Positions 8,927-17,281 of a stretch of 64,000 bases of DNA are shown here, piece by piece (position 1 is the first letter of the stretch; each line of letters opens with the position of its first letter). Origin of the DNA: Pseudomonadota bacterium (GTDB taxonomy: Bacteria > Pseudomonadota > Gammaproteobacteria > Burkholderiales > Thiobacillaceae); the NCBI GenBank assembly GCA_021811235.1, contig JAJZPG010000001.1, positions 124,001 to 188,000 on the forward strand. Direction: 5' to 3'. The notes under the pieces are model-generated. The model had not been told where the DNA came from. It saw only the letters and a program-made list of their open reading frames with translations, and searched no databases. A program made the translations under genes and the position numbers.

Positions 8927-9406
8927 ATGCGCAATATGCAATATCTGCATTCCAAACACCGGACAGGCGCAGCGGCAGCAGGCTGCGCGGATCGCAAGCC
9001 CCTTGCCGGCGAGGCGCCTGAAGAACTGGTGGCCGCGGCGGTGGCTGCCTTGGACGACATGGGGAACATCGTGTCCGGCCAATGCTTTGCCGACCCGCAG
9101 ACATTGACCGAGGACAGGATCACGGCCTACGCCCTGGCGCTGATGCGCCTGCGCGAGTGCGCCAGCGCCGCGGGCTTCGAGCGCCTGATGAATGCGTGCG
9201 ATGCCCTGGCGGTGACGGTGGCCCACCTGATCGAGGACCGAAGCTGCGCCTGCCGCGAAAAATGCGAGGCTCTGACGCGGTTTGTGGTCCACGCGCAGGC
9301 CATGATCCAGATGTCCATCGACCATGCGAAGCGTCGCGCCCTGGCGATCCCGGATATCCGCACCGTTCCAGAAGGCGTGGAGTGCAATGCCCGCGCCTCG
9401 ATGTAA
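8927..9406 (+). CDS. Hypothetical helical protein with a CxC-x3-C cluster (159 aa)
   Basis: 159 residues, predicted almost entirely helical (EELVAAAVAALDDMGNIV, then ITAYALALMRLRECASAAGF and ALAVTVAHLIEDRSC). The helices resemble a four-helix bundle of the HPt or PhoU kind, but no catalytic motif is evident. A cysteine cluster, SCACREKCEAL, could bind a metal or form disulfides. I do not recognise the family. It stands alone with its own AT-rich upstream region. Confidence 0.6.
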   Translation: MRNMQYLHSKHRTGAAAAGCADRKPLAGEAPEELVAAAVAALDDMGNIVSGQCFADPQTLTEDRITAYALALMRLRECASAAGFERLMNACDALAVTVAHLIEDRSCACREKCEALTRFVVHAQAMIQMSIDHAKRRALAIPDIRTVPEGVECNARASM

Positions 9407-9519
9407 GGCGGTTGCCGCCCCCAGGCTGAACGCCTTCGGCCGGGTGGACCACGGCGGAGACCGCGCCATCCCTCTCCGGACTAGCGCCGCATCGGCTTAG
9501 GCCGCCTGAAAATAGGGGG

Positions 9520-9549
9520 TAAAAAAACCCGACAGGGACGCTGATCGGG
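9520..9549 (-). terminator. Rho-independent terminator of the PEP-CTERM gene
   Basis: On the minus strand CCCGA (9549-9545) pairs with TCGGG (9532-9528) and is followed directly by seven T (9527-9521). It lies 22 bases past the stop codon of the PEP-CTERM gene. The stem is only 5 bp with a 12-base loop, but the T-run and position are convincing. Confidence 0.65.
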
Positions 9550-9570
9550 CGTGTTGGCCCCGCGGCCGGC

Positions 9571-10107
9571 TTACGCGGACTTGCGGCGGATGACGGCCAG
9601 GCCGGCAAGCCCCAGGCTGAGCAGCGCCAGCGAGGCAGGTTCGGGAACCTGGGCGACGACGACGAGATTCTGCGTCGCCGAAGTCGCGCCCGTGGCGGTG
9701 TCGATCACGCGGCCGCCGAAGCCCAGGACCGGCCCCAGGCCGGAAGCATAATCAAACCCCGTGACGCCTAGCCAGTTCGAGGCAACGCCTTCAGTGTCGC
9801 CGCCCGAGCCATCGCCGAGAAAGCCGCTGCCCAGATCGTAGACGAGCCCCGCAAGATCGCTGAACGTGTGCGAGAAATCGGAAATGAGGGTGTCCCCGGA
9901 AAAGCTCATCGAATAGCCGATGATTTCGCCCTGGAAACTGCTCAGTTGCCCATCGTTATCCAGGTCCGAGCCGCTGAACGAGCCCGTCAGGCTGCCGCCC
10001 CCGCTGAAACCGGTTTGGGAAAAGGTGAAAATCGGTGCTGCATGGCTGGCAACGCTGGCAAGACACAGGCCAGCCCCCAAGGTAATTGCTGACAGAACGT
10101 GTTTCAT
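9571..10107 (-). CDS. PEP-CTERM sorting-signal protein (exported)
   Basis: 178 residues from ATG 10107 (MKHVLSAITLGAGLCLAS signal peptide, cleavage near SHA-AP). The C-terminus is a complete PEP-CTERM signal: VPEPASLALLSLGLAGLAV then RRKSA. This is recognised by exosortase (EpsH/XrtA) for cell-surface attachment linked to exopolysaccharide. The mature part is low complexity, rich in Gly, Ser, Asp and Phe (GSLTGSFSGSDLDNDGQL). No exosortase or polysaccharide genes lie in this window, so the partner enzyme must be elsewhere. Monocistronic with its own terminator. Confidence 0.88.
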   Translation of the reverse strand: MKHVLSAITLGAGLCLASVASHAAPIFTFSQTGFSGGGSLTGSFSGSDLDNDGQLSSFQGEIIGYSMSFSGDTLISDFSHTFSDLAGLVYDLGSGFLGDGSGGDTEGVASNWLGVTGFDYASGLGPVLGFGGRVIDTATGATSATQNLVVVAQVPEPASLALLSLGLAGLAVIRRKSA

Positions 10108-10426
10108 CTTGCCCCCCCGATTGGCTCGTTGCGGACATGACGGGCCAGACACGAAGATCGCCTGAACGCCGTCGCTACCGGGAAAAGAGCATCATTCATG
10201 CCATTTCAGGGCGGAAAATTTATATCCTGCGCAAACAAGGCATTAGCGATACCCGGTCACAGCCGCCCGGAGAACGAAGCAAGGAATCGGCAATAAATGT
10301 AAAAAATCCCGACGTTCTTTTCGGCAGAGAGCGTCAGGCGGCCACTCCGCCAGGGTAGCCGTGGCAGCCGCCTGTTTGCGCTATCGTCTGGATTCCTCAC
10401 ATCCGCCTCCCCGCCATCATACGACC
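10108..10426. other. Divergent intergenic region, 319 bases, no gene seen
   Basis: Separates the PEP-CTERM gene (left) from the glutathione transferase gene (right). It has AT-rich patches around 10195-10230 and 10290-10325 that could hold promoters for either direction. I found no palindrome, RNA gene or credible reading frame. Confidence 0.4.
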
Positions 10427-11218
10427 ATGACGCAGCCCACGCTCTACCACATCCCCGTCTGCCCATTCTGCCAGCGCCTGGACATCCTGCTGACGCTGAA
10501 GGGCCGGCGGGACGAAATCGATTTCCAGGTGATCGACATCACCCGGCCGCGGCCAGACTGGCTGCTGCACAAGACCCGCGGCACGACGGCGCTGCCGGTG
10601 CTGGAGACCGCCGACGGCCGCATCATCAAGGAAAGCATGGTCATCCTGGACTATCTGGAGGACGTCTACCCGGAGCGGCCGGTCGCGCAGCGCGACCCCT
10701 ACCGGCGCGCGGTGGAGAACATGCTGGCGCGGATGGACGGCGAGTTTCTCACTCAGGGCTACACGTGGGTGATGAACCAGGATCCCGGGCACCGCGCTGC
10801 GCTCAGGGAAGGCATGCTGCAGCAGTACGCGCTGCTGAACGATTTCCTGCTGGAGCATGCCGCTGCAGGCCCGTTCCTGTTCGAGGAATTCGGTTGGGCG
10901 GAAGCGGTTTTCACGCCCTTCTTCCAGCGCTTCTGGTTCCTCGAATACTACGAAGATTTCGAGCTGCCCATGGAGGCGCGCTACGCGCGCGTGCGCGCAT
11001 GGGTGGACGCCTGTCTCGCGCATCCGGCCGCACAGCAGGTGACGAAGGAGGAAGTGGTCAAACTCTATTACGACTACGCCAAGGGGGCGGGCAACGGGGC
11101 GCTGCTGCCGGGCCGCCGGCAATCGTCCTTTGCCTTCGAGCCCGACTGGCGGGCCCGCCCCTGGCCGCCGCGGAACAAGTACGCGCACAGCGCGACCGAC
11201 GCGGAACTGGGCTTGTGA
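10427..11218 (+). CDS. Glutathione S-transferase family protein (263 aa)
   Basis: The N-terminal thioredoxin-like domain (residues 1-80) has the active-site motif CPFCQRLD at the start of helix 1 and the cis-proline segment TALPVLETADGRIIKES that binds glutathione. The C-terminal helical domain follows (YRRAVENMLARMDGEFLTQG). A CPFC motif suggests an omega- or SspA-like cysteine enzyme acting as a thiol transferase rather than a tyrosine/serine GST. Start ATG 10427 places the first strand TLYHIPVCPFC at the expected distance. The C-terminal tail beyond 220 (RPWPPRNKYAHS) is longer than in typical GSTs. Confidence 0.85.
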   Translation: MTQPTLYHIPVCPFCQRLDILLTLKGRRDEIDFQVIDITRPRPDWLLHKTRGTTALPVLETADGRIIKESMVILDYLEDVYPERPVAQRDPYRRAVENMLARMDGEFLTQGYTWVMNQDPGHRAALREGMLQQYALLNDFLLEHAAAGPFLFEEFGWAEAVFTPFFQRFWFLEYYEDFELPMEARYARVRAWVDACLAHPAAQQVTKEEVVKLYYDYAKGAGNGALLPGRRQSSFAFEPDWRARPWPPRNKYAHSATDAELGL

Positions 11219-11254
11219 GGCAAGGGCCCGCCCCGGCGGACTGCCGCGCGGGCG

Positions 11255-11473
11255 CTACGCCGCTCCCGTGCCCGAATGGCGCAAGGCGTCCCGTACGCTC
11301 TTGGATGTGAACAGAATCAGGTAATCCTTGATCCGGGCATTCGCATTCAGTCTTTCGAACATCTCGCTGTAGAGCCGGTTGACGTCGTCGACGGGCCGAT
11401 GGGTTTCATCGGCGAGCGCCTGGATCGCACTGAGATGCTCCGGCTCCAATTCGATGGGAGGCGATGAAGCCAT
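11255..11473 (-). CDS. DUF3562-like small protein (72 aa)
   Basis: 72 residues from ATG 11473 (GTG 11503 would add 10). The core IQALADETHRPVDDVNRLYS, then MFERLNANARIKDYLILFTSKSVRDAL, matches my recollection of DUF3562 proteins: small helical proteins common in beta- and gammaproteobacteria, function unknown. It is transcribed alone, between the glutathione transferase and the half-PPDK gene. Confidence 0.65.
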   Translation of the reverse strand: MASSPPIELEPEHLSAIQALADETHRPVDDVNRLYSEMFERLNANARIKDYLILFTSKSVRDALRHSGTGAA

Positions 11474-11542
11474 GGTATCCCCCGCTTTCAAAATCTCCTG
11501 CACAGAATTATAGACAAAATCATCTTTTTATTGTGATAGAGA

Positions 11543-13153
11543 TTACTGATGGGCGAGCGCATTCGCCTGCCATCTCCGAACCCTTTCCAGCAGGGCCTCG
11601 GGACGTTCGCTGACGACCGTTGGCGAATCGGCGTAGATCGCGCCTGCGTCGCCGTCGAGACAGACGGGGTCCCCTTCGCTCAGGCGCGCCTCGCCCAAGC
11701 TGGCCTGGCGTTCGTTCGCATCGATGACGAGGTCCGCACAGCCGACCAGACAGACCTTGCCCATCTGGCGCGCCACGACGGCGGCATGCGAAGTGCGGCC
11801 GCCGCTGGCAGTGAGCACGCCTCCGACGACGGCGATGCCGGCGATATCGCTGGTGGCGACGTCGTTGCGGATCAGGATGGCCGGCGTGCCGCGCGCCGCG
11901 AAGTCCTGGGCTGCCTTGACGCTGAACGCGGCCGGTCCCTGGGCGACGCCGGTTCCGGCCGGAATGGCGTGCGCGAGCGGCGGCGCAGCGGACTGTACTC
12001 GCCGGATGGCGATGGCGTCGAGGTCGATACCGGACAGCCTGCCGAGCGCTTCCTCCGGCGTGATGAGGCCGCTGTCGGCCTGCTCGACCGCCATGCGCAG
12101 CGAGGCAAGCGCGGTGCGCTTGGCGGTGCGGGTCTGCAGCATGAAGAGCTCGCCGTTTTCGACGGTGAACTCGAATTCCTGGGCGTCGCGAAAATTCTTC
12201 TCCAGCGACTCGCCGACCTGGGCCAGCTTCTGCATCAGCCACAGGGGTACGTCGCCTTCGGCGGTGACGCGGCGGCGGCCCGACACGATGTCCTCGCCTT
12301 GGGCCTGCTGCAGCCAGTCGATGTACAGGCGATTTTCCCCGCTGGATGGATCACGCGTGAAGCCGACGCCGGCCCCGGAGTTGCCGCCGGCATTGCCGAA
12401 CACCATGCGCTGCACGGTCACCGCGGTTCCGAGGTCGTCGGGAAGCGCGTTCAGACGCCGGTATTCGACCGCCTTGTCCGACATCCAGGACGCGAACACC
12501 GCATGGGTGGCGGCCGCCAGCTGCTCGAACGGATCCTGCGGGAAATCCTGCCCGGTATGGTCGCGATAGAGGCCAAGATAGGTGCGCGCCAGTTCGCGTA
12601 TCGCGCGAAAATCGAGCTGCCGCGCGACGTCGGCGCCGGTGCGGCGCAGGGTCGTTTCGAGCGCGCTCTCGAACGGCGCCGCCGGGACTCCGGCGACGAT
12701 CTCGGCGAAGGCCTGGATCAGGCGCCGGTACGAATCCCATACCAACCGATGGTCGCCGGTCAGACGCAGCAATCCTGCCAGGGAGACATCGTTGAGGCCG
12801 ACGTTGAGAACGGTCTCCATCATGCCCGGCATCGACACCGGCGCACCCGAGCGCACCGACACCAGCAACGGCCGGCGCGCACTGCCGAACCCCAGGCCGC
12901 TGGCGCGCTCGAGGTTGCGGATGCCGGCCTGCAGCGCATCCGGCAGATGCAGCCGGGTGCCGGCACCGGCGCGCACCGCAGCGCACCAGTCGGTGCCCAT
13001 GACAAAACCCTGGGGAACAGGGAGCCCCAGCGCCGCCATGCGGATCAGATTGTGCGCCTTGAAGCCGGCAAGCCGCGACTCCGGCACGCCGTCTCGGCCA
13101 TTCAGGTCGAACACGGACAGGCGTGCGGCGGACACGTTTTTTGCCTTAGGCAT
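11543..13153 (-). CDS. Truncated pyruvate phosphate dikinase: ATP-grasp plus phosphohistidine domain, no PEP/pyruvate barrel (536 aa)
   Basis: Residues about 1-340 match the nucleotide-binding part of pyruvate phosphate dikinase (LLVSVRSGAPVSMPGMMETV, then NSGAGVGFTRDPSSGE). Residues about 400-510 are the swivelling phosphohistidine domain with the catalytic motif GGRTSHAAVVARQMGKVC. The protein stops there, whereas a normal enzyme has about 340 more residues forming the PEP/pyruvate TIM barrel. It should therefore autophosphorylate a histidine from ATP but needs another acceptor or donor domain. The frame is open and the ending clean, with no barrel remnant in the downstream bases, so this does not look like a recent frameshift. 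Its ATG overlaps the end of the upstream PhoU-like gene by 8 bases. Confidence 0.85.
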   Translation of the reverse strand: MPKAKNVSAARLSVFDLNGRDGVPESRLAGFKAHNLIRMAALGLPVPQGFVMGTDWCAAVRAGAGTRLHLPDALQAGIRNLERASGLGFGSARRPLLVSVRSGAPVSMPGMMETVLNVGLNDVSLAGLLRLTGDHRLVWDSYRRLIQAFAEIVAGVPAAPFESALETTLRRTGADVARQLDFRAIRELARTYLGLYRDHTGQDFPQDPFEQLAAATHAVFASWMSDKAVEYRRLNALPDDLGTAVTVQRMVFGNAGGNSGAGVGFTRDPSSGENRLYIDWLQQAQGEDIVSGRRRVTAEGDVPLWLMQKLAQVGESLEKNFRDAQEFEFTVENGELFMLQTRTAKRTALASLRMAVEQADSGLITPEEALGRLSGIDLDAIAIRRVQSAAPPLAHAIPAGTGVAQGPAAFSVKAAQDFAARGTPAILIRNDVATSDIAGIAVVGGVLTASGGRTSHAAVVARQMGKVCLVGCADLVIDANERQASLGEARLSEGDPVCLDGDAGAIYADSPTVVSERPEALLERVRRWQANALAHQ

Positions 13154-15068
13154 GGATCACCTTGCCCATCACGTGGTCGCGCAGCAGGAGCGCGGCGTGC
13201 ATCAGGCCATCCGCCGCCTCTTCCAGGTTGCGCGCCGCCTCGACGACGCCGAACACCTCGGCGAACGGCCGCGAATCGCCGGCCAGGGTGCGTTTCACTT
13301 CGCGCTCCGCGAGGTCGCTCGCGTGCTCCATGGTGCGGATGGCGTGGACCGCCTGCAGGAAGTCGTCCATGTCCTCGCGCGGCACGCCGCGCCGCGCATG
13401 CCGCGAAGCGGCCAACGCCTTGACCAGTTCGCGGCTGGCATTGGCGACCGGCTCGACCAGCCTGCCCAGCGCGGCAATCGAACTGGCAGGCGCGCGGGGC
13501 GAAAGCGTGATGTGGAACACCGCTTCCTCCAGATCGTCGGCGATGTCGTCGGCCTCGCTCATCAGCCGCAGGAGGAAGTTGTCGCCTTCCTGCAATGTGG
13601 CGCGCGCCAAGTTCAGCTCGCGGTCGGCCGCCGTCTCCCAATCCTTGGCGTGCTCGGCCATCGCGGCGACCTCGTGCTGGCGTCCTGCCTGAGCGGCGTC
13701 CAGCGCGGCACGCACGGTGTCGGCCAGCTCGACGATGAGGCCCGCGTGTTCAAGCGCGGTATCGAGCAGCGCGTCTTCGGTCGAGCGCACCTGCGACGCC
13801 AGTTCGGTGCGGATTTCGTCCGCCACCAGGGAAGCCGGGCGGCCCTGGCTCATTCCTTCGAGCGCCTGCTTCAGGTTGAAGCGCAGGAACTGCACCGCAC
13901 GGGCTTCGGTCAGCAGTTCGTCGAGACGGTCGCCCGGCTTCAGCTGCCCGCCGTAGGCGAAACTCATGGCGTCGAAGATCAACTGCTCGCCGCCGGCCTT
14001 GAGCCAGGCCATGTGGCCGATGTTGCTGTCGGCCGCCCACTTGAGCAGGTCGATGGCAGCCTTGCGCGCAACGAACAGGCGCAGGCGCTTGCGTGCGCGG
14101 TTCCAGTCGATGAGGAACACCAGCCGCGAGCCCATATGGCCCAGATATTCGCGCAGCCGGGCCTGGCTGTGCGCGGTGTGGCTGCCGACGCAAAGATGAT
14201 AGACGCCGTCTTCCATGCCCGCATCCTTGCGCGAGCGTGTGTCCTGCCAGGCAACGTCGTATCCCTCGAACAGACTCTGGAAGAACAGCAGGCGCGGCAG
14301 ATGGACGTCGGTATAGGTCACGGTGACGGTGCGGCCGGCGACGTGGATCACCAGCACGTGCGCGTCGGTGGTGCCGATGTCGTTCTGCAGCACCAGCTTG
14401 TCGCCCACGCGCGTCGCGGTGGCGGACAGGCCGGGGTGATCGAACTTGAGCGGCGCGGTGCGGTTGATCCCTTCCATGAACGCCGCGATCAGCGACCGGT
14501 CGGGCTCGCCGATGCCATAGGCGCGGCAGCCGTCGATGGTCTCGCTGGCGAGGCTCGCCTGCAATGCATTGAGCGCGCGGTGCATGTCCATCACCAGCAG
14601 ATGCAGGCTGTCGCCGCCCGCGCGGTCTCCCGAAGTGATGGCATGGATGGCGTCGGCGGTCAGTTCGTCGACGCCCGATTCCGGTACGGCAAGCGCCTCG
14701 AATCGCTGCGCAAACGCCGTGCCTTCCGGAATCCCGGCGACGAGCAACGGCTCCAGCATCTCGGCAACGTCGTCGCATGCCTCGCGGACAACCCGGGACG
14801 ACTCCGGCACGCGGTAGCGCCCCGCCCCGATCCGCTCGGATTCACCGACCACCTGATCGAGACTGCCATCCTGCACGCCGGCGGCCAGACGTTCGGCGCG
14901 CAAGTTCGAGGTCACGGCCTCAGGCCGCTCGGCATGCGCCTGGGCGGCCTGCAGCAGGGTGAAGCGGTACTTGACGCGGTCGTTCGCGGCAAGCGCGCGA
15001 TTGACCAGGCTCGGCAGCAGCAGGGCCTGCTCGTTCAGCGAATCGAGGATGCGGTTCTTCTCCGTCAT
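13146..15068 (-). CDS. Large protein with C-terminal PhoU/DUF47-like helical domain (640 aa)
   Basis: 640 residues. The C-terminal part (about 420-640) is all-helical and PhoU/DUF47-like (LLRLMSEADDIADDLEEAVF, AIRTMEHASDLAEREVKRTL, VVEAARNLEEAADGLMHAA). The N-terminal 400 residues contain a helical segment (1-200) and an alpha/beta segment (about 215-350, e.g. VLVIHVAGRTVTVTYTDVHL, RLVFLIDWNRARKRLRLFVA) that I do not recognise. It is the first gene of a two-gene operon, with its stop overlapping the start of the half-PPDK. The tight pairing suggests the two proteins act together, perhaps with this one as phosphoacceptor or regulator. That is inference only. Confidence 0.7.
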   Translation of the reverse strand: MTEKNRILDSLNEQALLLPSLVNRALAANDRVKYRFTLLQAAQAHAERPEAVTSNLRAERLAAGVQDGSLDQVVGESERIGAGRYRVPESSRVVREACDDVAEMLEPLLVAGIPEGTAFAQRFEALAVPESGVDELTADAIHAITSGDRAGGDSLHLLVMDMHRALNALQASLASETIDGCRAYGIGEPDRSLIAAFMEGINRTAPLKFDHPGLSATATRVGDKLVLQNDIGTTDAHVLVIHVAGRTVTVTYTDVHLPRLLFFQSLFEGYDVAWQDTRSRKDAGMEDGVYHLCVGSHTAHSQARLREYLGHMGSRLVFLIDWNRARKRLRLFVARKAAIDLLKWAADSNIGHMAWLKAGGEQLIFDAMSFAYGGQLKPGDRLDELLTEARAVQFLRFNLKQALEGMSQGRPASLVADEIRTELASQVRSTEDALLDTALEHAGLIVELADTVRAALDAAQAGRQHEVAAMAEHAKDWETAADRELNLARATLQEGDNFLLRLMSEADDIADDLEEAVFHITLSPRAPASSIAALGRLVEPVANASRELVKALAASRHARRGVPREDMDDFLQAVHAIRTMEHASDLAEREVKRTLAGDSRPFAEVFGVVEAARNLEEAADGLMHAALLLRDHVMGKVIHA

Positions 15069-15155
15069 CTTTTCAGGTTACGGCCGCCACATGAACAATG
15101 TGTGACGATTTCGTGAATGCCCCCGATACTTCTTGCATGGGACATTCAACTGTAT

Positions 15156-15173
15156 AAACTGAATATCCAGTTT
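15156..15173. promoter_or_regulatory. Palindrome AAACTG-N6-CAGTTT over the promoter of the histone-like gene
   Basis: A perfect 6+6 inverted repeat with a 6-base spacer, immediately before the AAGGAG ribosome site (15181-15186) of the gene starting at 15193. It overlaps a TATAAA (15153-15158) that could be the -10 box. The encoded protein has a C-terminal segment resembling a ribbon-helix-helix DNA-binding domain, so autoregulation through this site is plausible. Confidence 0.5.
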
Positions 15174-15192
15174 TTACGACAAGGAGAACACA

Positions 15193-15687
15193 TTGAGCGC
15201 CACCCCCCGCAAGCCTGCCGCACCCTCCTCCGCCACACACTCCACAGCCACGCCCGCCAAGCCGCGGACGACGCGAACCGCCAAGCCGTCCGCCGCGAAG
15301 CCCGTCACCAAGCGGACTCCGGCCGCCTCCCGGGCGGCCACGCCCGCCGCCAGGAAACCCGCCCGGCAGACGACGGCGTCCAGGTCTGCTGCGGTCAAGC
15401 AAGCGGCTCCGGCGGCCAAACCCGTCCCGGCAGTGAAGAAGGACAAACCGGCGAAGGCGAAGAAAGTGAAACTGGTTCGCGACAGCTTCACCATGCCGGA
15501 AACCGAATATGCCCTCATCGCATTGCTCAAGAAGCGCTGCCTGAAGGCAGGCGTATCGGCCAAGAAAAGCGAGATTCTGCGCGCGGCCGTCGCCGGGCTG
15601 GCGAAGCTGGGCGACGCCTCGGTCGTCGCGGCGATCCGCCGCCTCGAAGTCATCAAGACCGGCCGGCCCGCCAAGTCATCCAAGTGA
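15193..15687 (+). CDS. Lys/Ala/Pro-rich histone H1-like nucleoid protein with C-terminal RHH-like domain (164 aa)
   Basis: Starts at TTG 15193, chosen because AAGGAG ends 6 bases upstream and no ATG precedes the low-complexity region. Residues 1-95 are an extended basic tail of Ala, Pro, Lys, Thr and Arg (e.g. AAKPVTKRTPAASRAATPAA), as in bacterial histone H1-like and AlgP-like proteins. Residues about 98-155 form a folded domain (DSFTMPETEYALIALLKKR, then KKSEILRAAVAGLAKL) with the strand-helix-helix pattern of ribbon-helix-helix proteins. It probably binds DNA. It is divergent from the PhoU/half-PPDK operon. Confidence 0.75.
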   Translation: MSATPRKPAAPSSATHSTATPAKPRTTRTAKPSAAKPVTKRTPAASRAATPAARKPARQTTASRSAAVKQAAPAAKPVPAVKKDKPAKAKKVKLVRDSFTMPETEYALIALLKKRCLKAGVSAKKSEILRAAVAGLAKLGDASVVAAIRRLEVIKTGRPAKSSK

Positions 15688-15697
15688 TCCCGGACGC

Positions 15698-15740
15698 CGC
15701 GCCGGACCGAGGCGCGTTGCGAGCGCATCGGTCCGGCGCG
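15698..15740. terminator. Strong inverted repeat between convergent genes
   Basis: CGCGCCGGACCGA (15698-15710) pairs perfectly over 13 bp with TCGGTCCGGCGCG (15728-15740). A small internal GCGC pairing caps it. It lies just after the histone-like gene and before the convergent end of ppx. No T-run follows, so it may work with Rho or as an RNA-stabilising stem for either transcript. Confidence 0.55.
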
Positions 15741-15805
15741 AAGGGCACGGTTTTGCGATCAAGCGGTCCCTCACGAACGGCCGGGACGCCCTGCACGCAA
15801 TATCG

Positions 15806-17281
15806 CTAGGCGAAGCTGTATTTCATCCCGACCGCTCCCCAGTATGCCGCCTCCTCCTCCAGCGCGCGCTGGGTGAGCGGCCGGCGCTCGAGCCAGCCTT
15901 CGGGCAGGGTCAGCCGGACACGCTTGCTGCTCACCTCCACTTTCAGATCCGGCAGCCGCGGTTCGGCACGGCTGCGACAGAGGATGGCGGCCTGGCGCAG
16001 GAACCACACCAGCAGGCGGTCGTTGTCCGACACGGCGCCGGCAGCGAAAGCCGGCAGCTTGAGCAGCGCGCCGCGCTGGGCGCGCGCGAGCAGGGCGAGG
16101 CGCGCCTGCTCGGTGCGCGAGAAGCCGGGCATGTCGGCGTTTTCCAGGATGTAGCCGGAATGGCGGTGGTAGCCGCCGTGCGACACCGACAGGCCGATCT
16201 CGTGCAGCCGCGCGGCCCAGTCGAGAAAGCGCATGTCGTTTTCGTCCTTGCCGCCGCTCGCCGCCAGCAGCTTGAATGCCACGCGCTTGACGCGCGCAGC
16301 CTGCTGGGTGTCGATGTGGTAGCGGCGCATGAATTCGTCGACCGTCGCCTCGCGCATGTCCTGCTTGTGGAAACGCCCCAGCAGATCGTAGAGGATGCCT
16401 TCGCGCATGGCGGTTTCGGCGACGTCCATCTGCTCGATGCCGAGTTCGGCAAACAGTCCGGCCATGATGGCGAAGCCGCCGGCGACGACGGGACGGCGGT
16501 CGCGCGACAGGCCGGCGAGTTCCAGCGCGTCGACGTGGCCCGCCCTGACGAGCTGGCTGCGCAATTGGGCCAGGCCCTCGGCCGTGATGCCGTTCGCCGA
16601 CCAGCCATTCTGTTCGAGGATTTCGCGCAGCGCGCGCGCGGTGCCGCTGGAGCCGACCGCCTGCTGCCAGTTGTCCTTCGAGAATTCCCGGGCGATGCGC
16701 TCGACCTCGACGCGCGCGGCCATCTCGGCGGCTTTCAGGGCGGCCTTGTCGACCACGCCGCCGGCGAAATAGCGTTTGGAAAAATTGACGCAGCCCATGT
16801 GCAGGCTCTCGCGCTCGTGCGGCTTCAGGCCGTGGCCGATGATGAATTCGGTGGAGCCGCCGCCGATGTCGACCACCAGCCGGCGGTCGGGCGAGGCCGG
16901 CAGTGAATGGGCGACGCCGAGGTAGATGAGGCGCGCTTCCTCGCGTCCGGCGACGATCTCGATCGGGTGCCCCAGCGCGATCTCGGCCTTGGGGATGAAT
17001 TCCTCGGCATTCTTGGCGACGCGCAGCGCCGAGGTGCCGACGCAGCGGATCGCCTCCGGCGACAGGCCGCGCAAACGCTCGCCGAACCGGTGCAGGCAGG
17101 CCAGCGCACGCGCCTGCGTGGCGTCGTCGAGGAATTTGTCGTCGCTGAGCCCTCCCGCCAGCCTTACGGTTTCCTTCAGCGAATCGAGCGGATACAGCTG
17201 GTCGCCCGCCACCCGCGCCACTTCGAGGCGGAAGGAATTGGAGCCGAGGTCGACGGCGGCGAGGGTGTCATACGTTTTCAT
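15806..17281 (-). CDS. ppx: Exopolyphosphatase / guanosine pentaphosphatase (Ppx/GppA)
   Basis: Hydrolyses terminal phosphate from inorganic polyphosphate (and possibly pppGpp). 491 residues, the usual length. The ASKHA fold is shown by the phosphate-1 loop AAVDLGSNSFRLEVARV near the start and the phosphate-2 loop VVDIGGGSTEFIIG around residue 140. The helical HD-like C-terminal domain (residues about 310-491) includes WAARLHEIGLSVSHGGYHRH. It is last in a four-gene minus-strand operon. Its ATG overlaps the stop of the SpmAB gene by 4 bases (ATGA), so translation is coupled. The usual partner ppk is not adjacent. Confidence 0.93.
   Translation of the reverse strand: MKTYDTLAAVDLGSNSFRLEVARVAGDQLYPLDSLKETVRLAGGLSDDKFLDDATQARALACLHRFGERLRGLSPEAIRCVGTSALRVAKNAEEFIPKAEIALGHPIEIVAGREEARLIYLGVAHSLPASPDRRLVVDIGGGSTEFIIGHGLKPHERESLHMGCVNFSKRYFAGGVVDKAALKAAEMAARVEVERIAREFSKDNWQQAVGSSGTARALREILEQNGWSANGITAEGLAQLRSQLVRAGHVDALELAGLSRDRRPVVAGGFAIMAGLFAELGIEQMDVAETAMREGILYDLLGRFHKQDMREATVDEFMRRYHIDTQQAARVKRVAFKLLAASGGKDENDMRFLDWAARLHEIGLSVSHGGYHRHSGYILENADMPGFSRTEQARLALLARAQRGALLKLPAFAAGAVSDNDRLLVWFLRQAAILCRSRAEPRLPDLKVEVSSKRVRLTLPEGWLERRPLTQRALEEEAAYWGAVGMKYSFA

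Noticed and set aside
12582..15116. 844-codon plus-strand frame opposite the half-PPDK and PhoU-like genes
   Set aside because: Shadow frame without ribosome site or motif; the minus strand carries the PPDK signatures.
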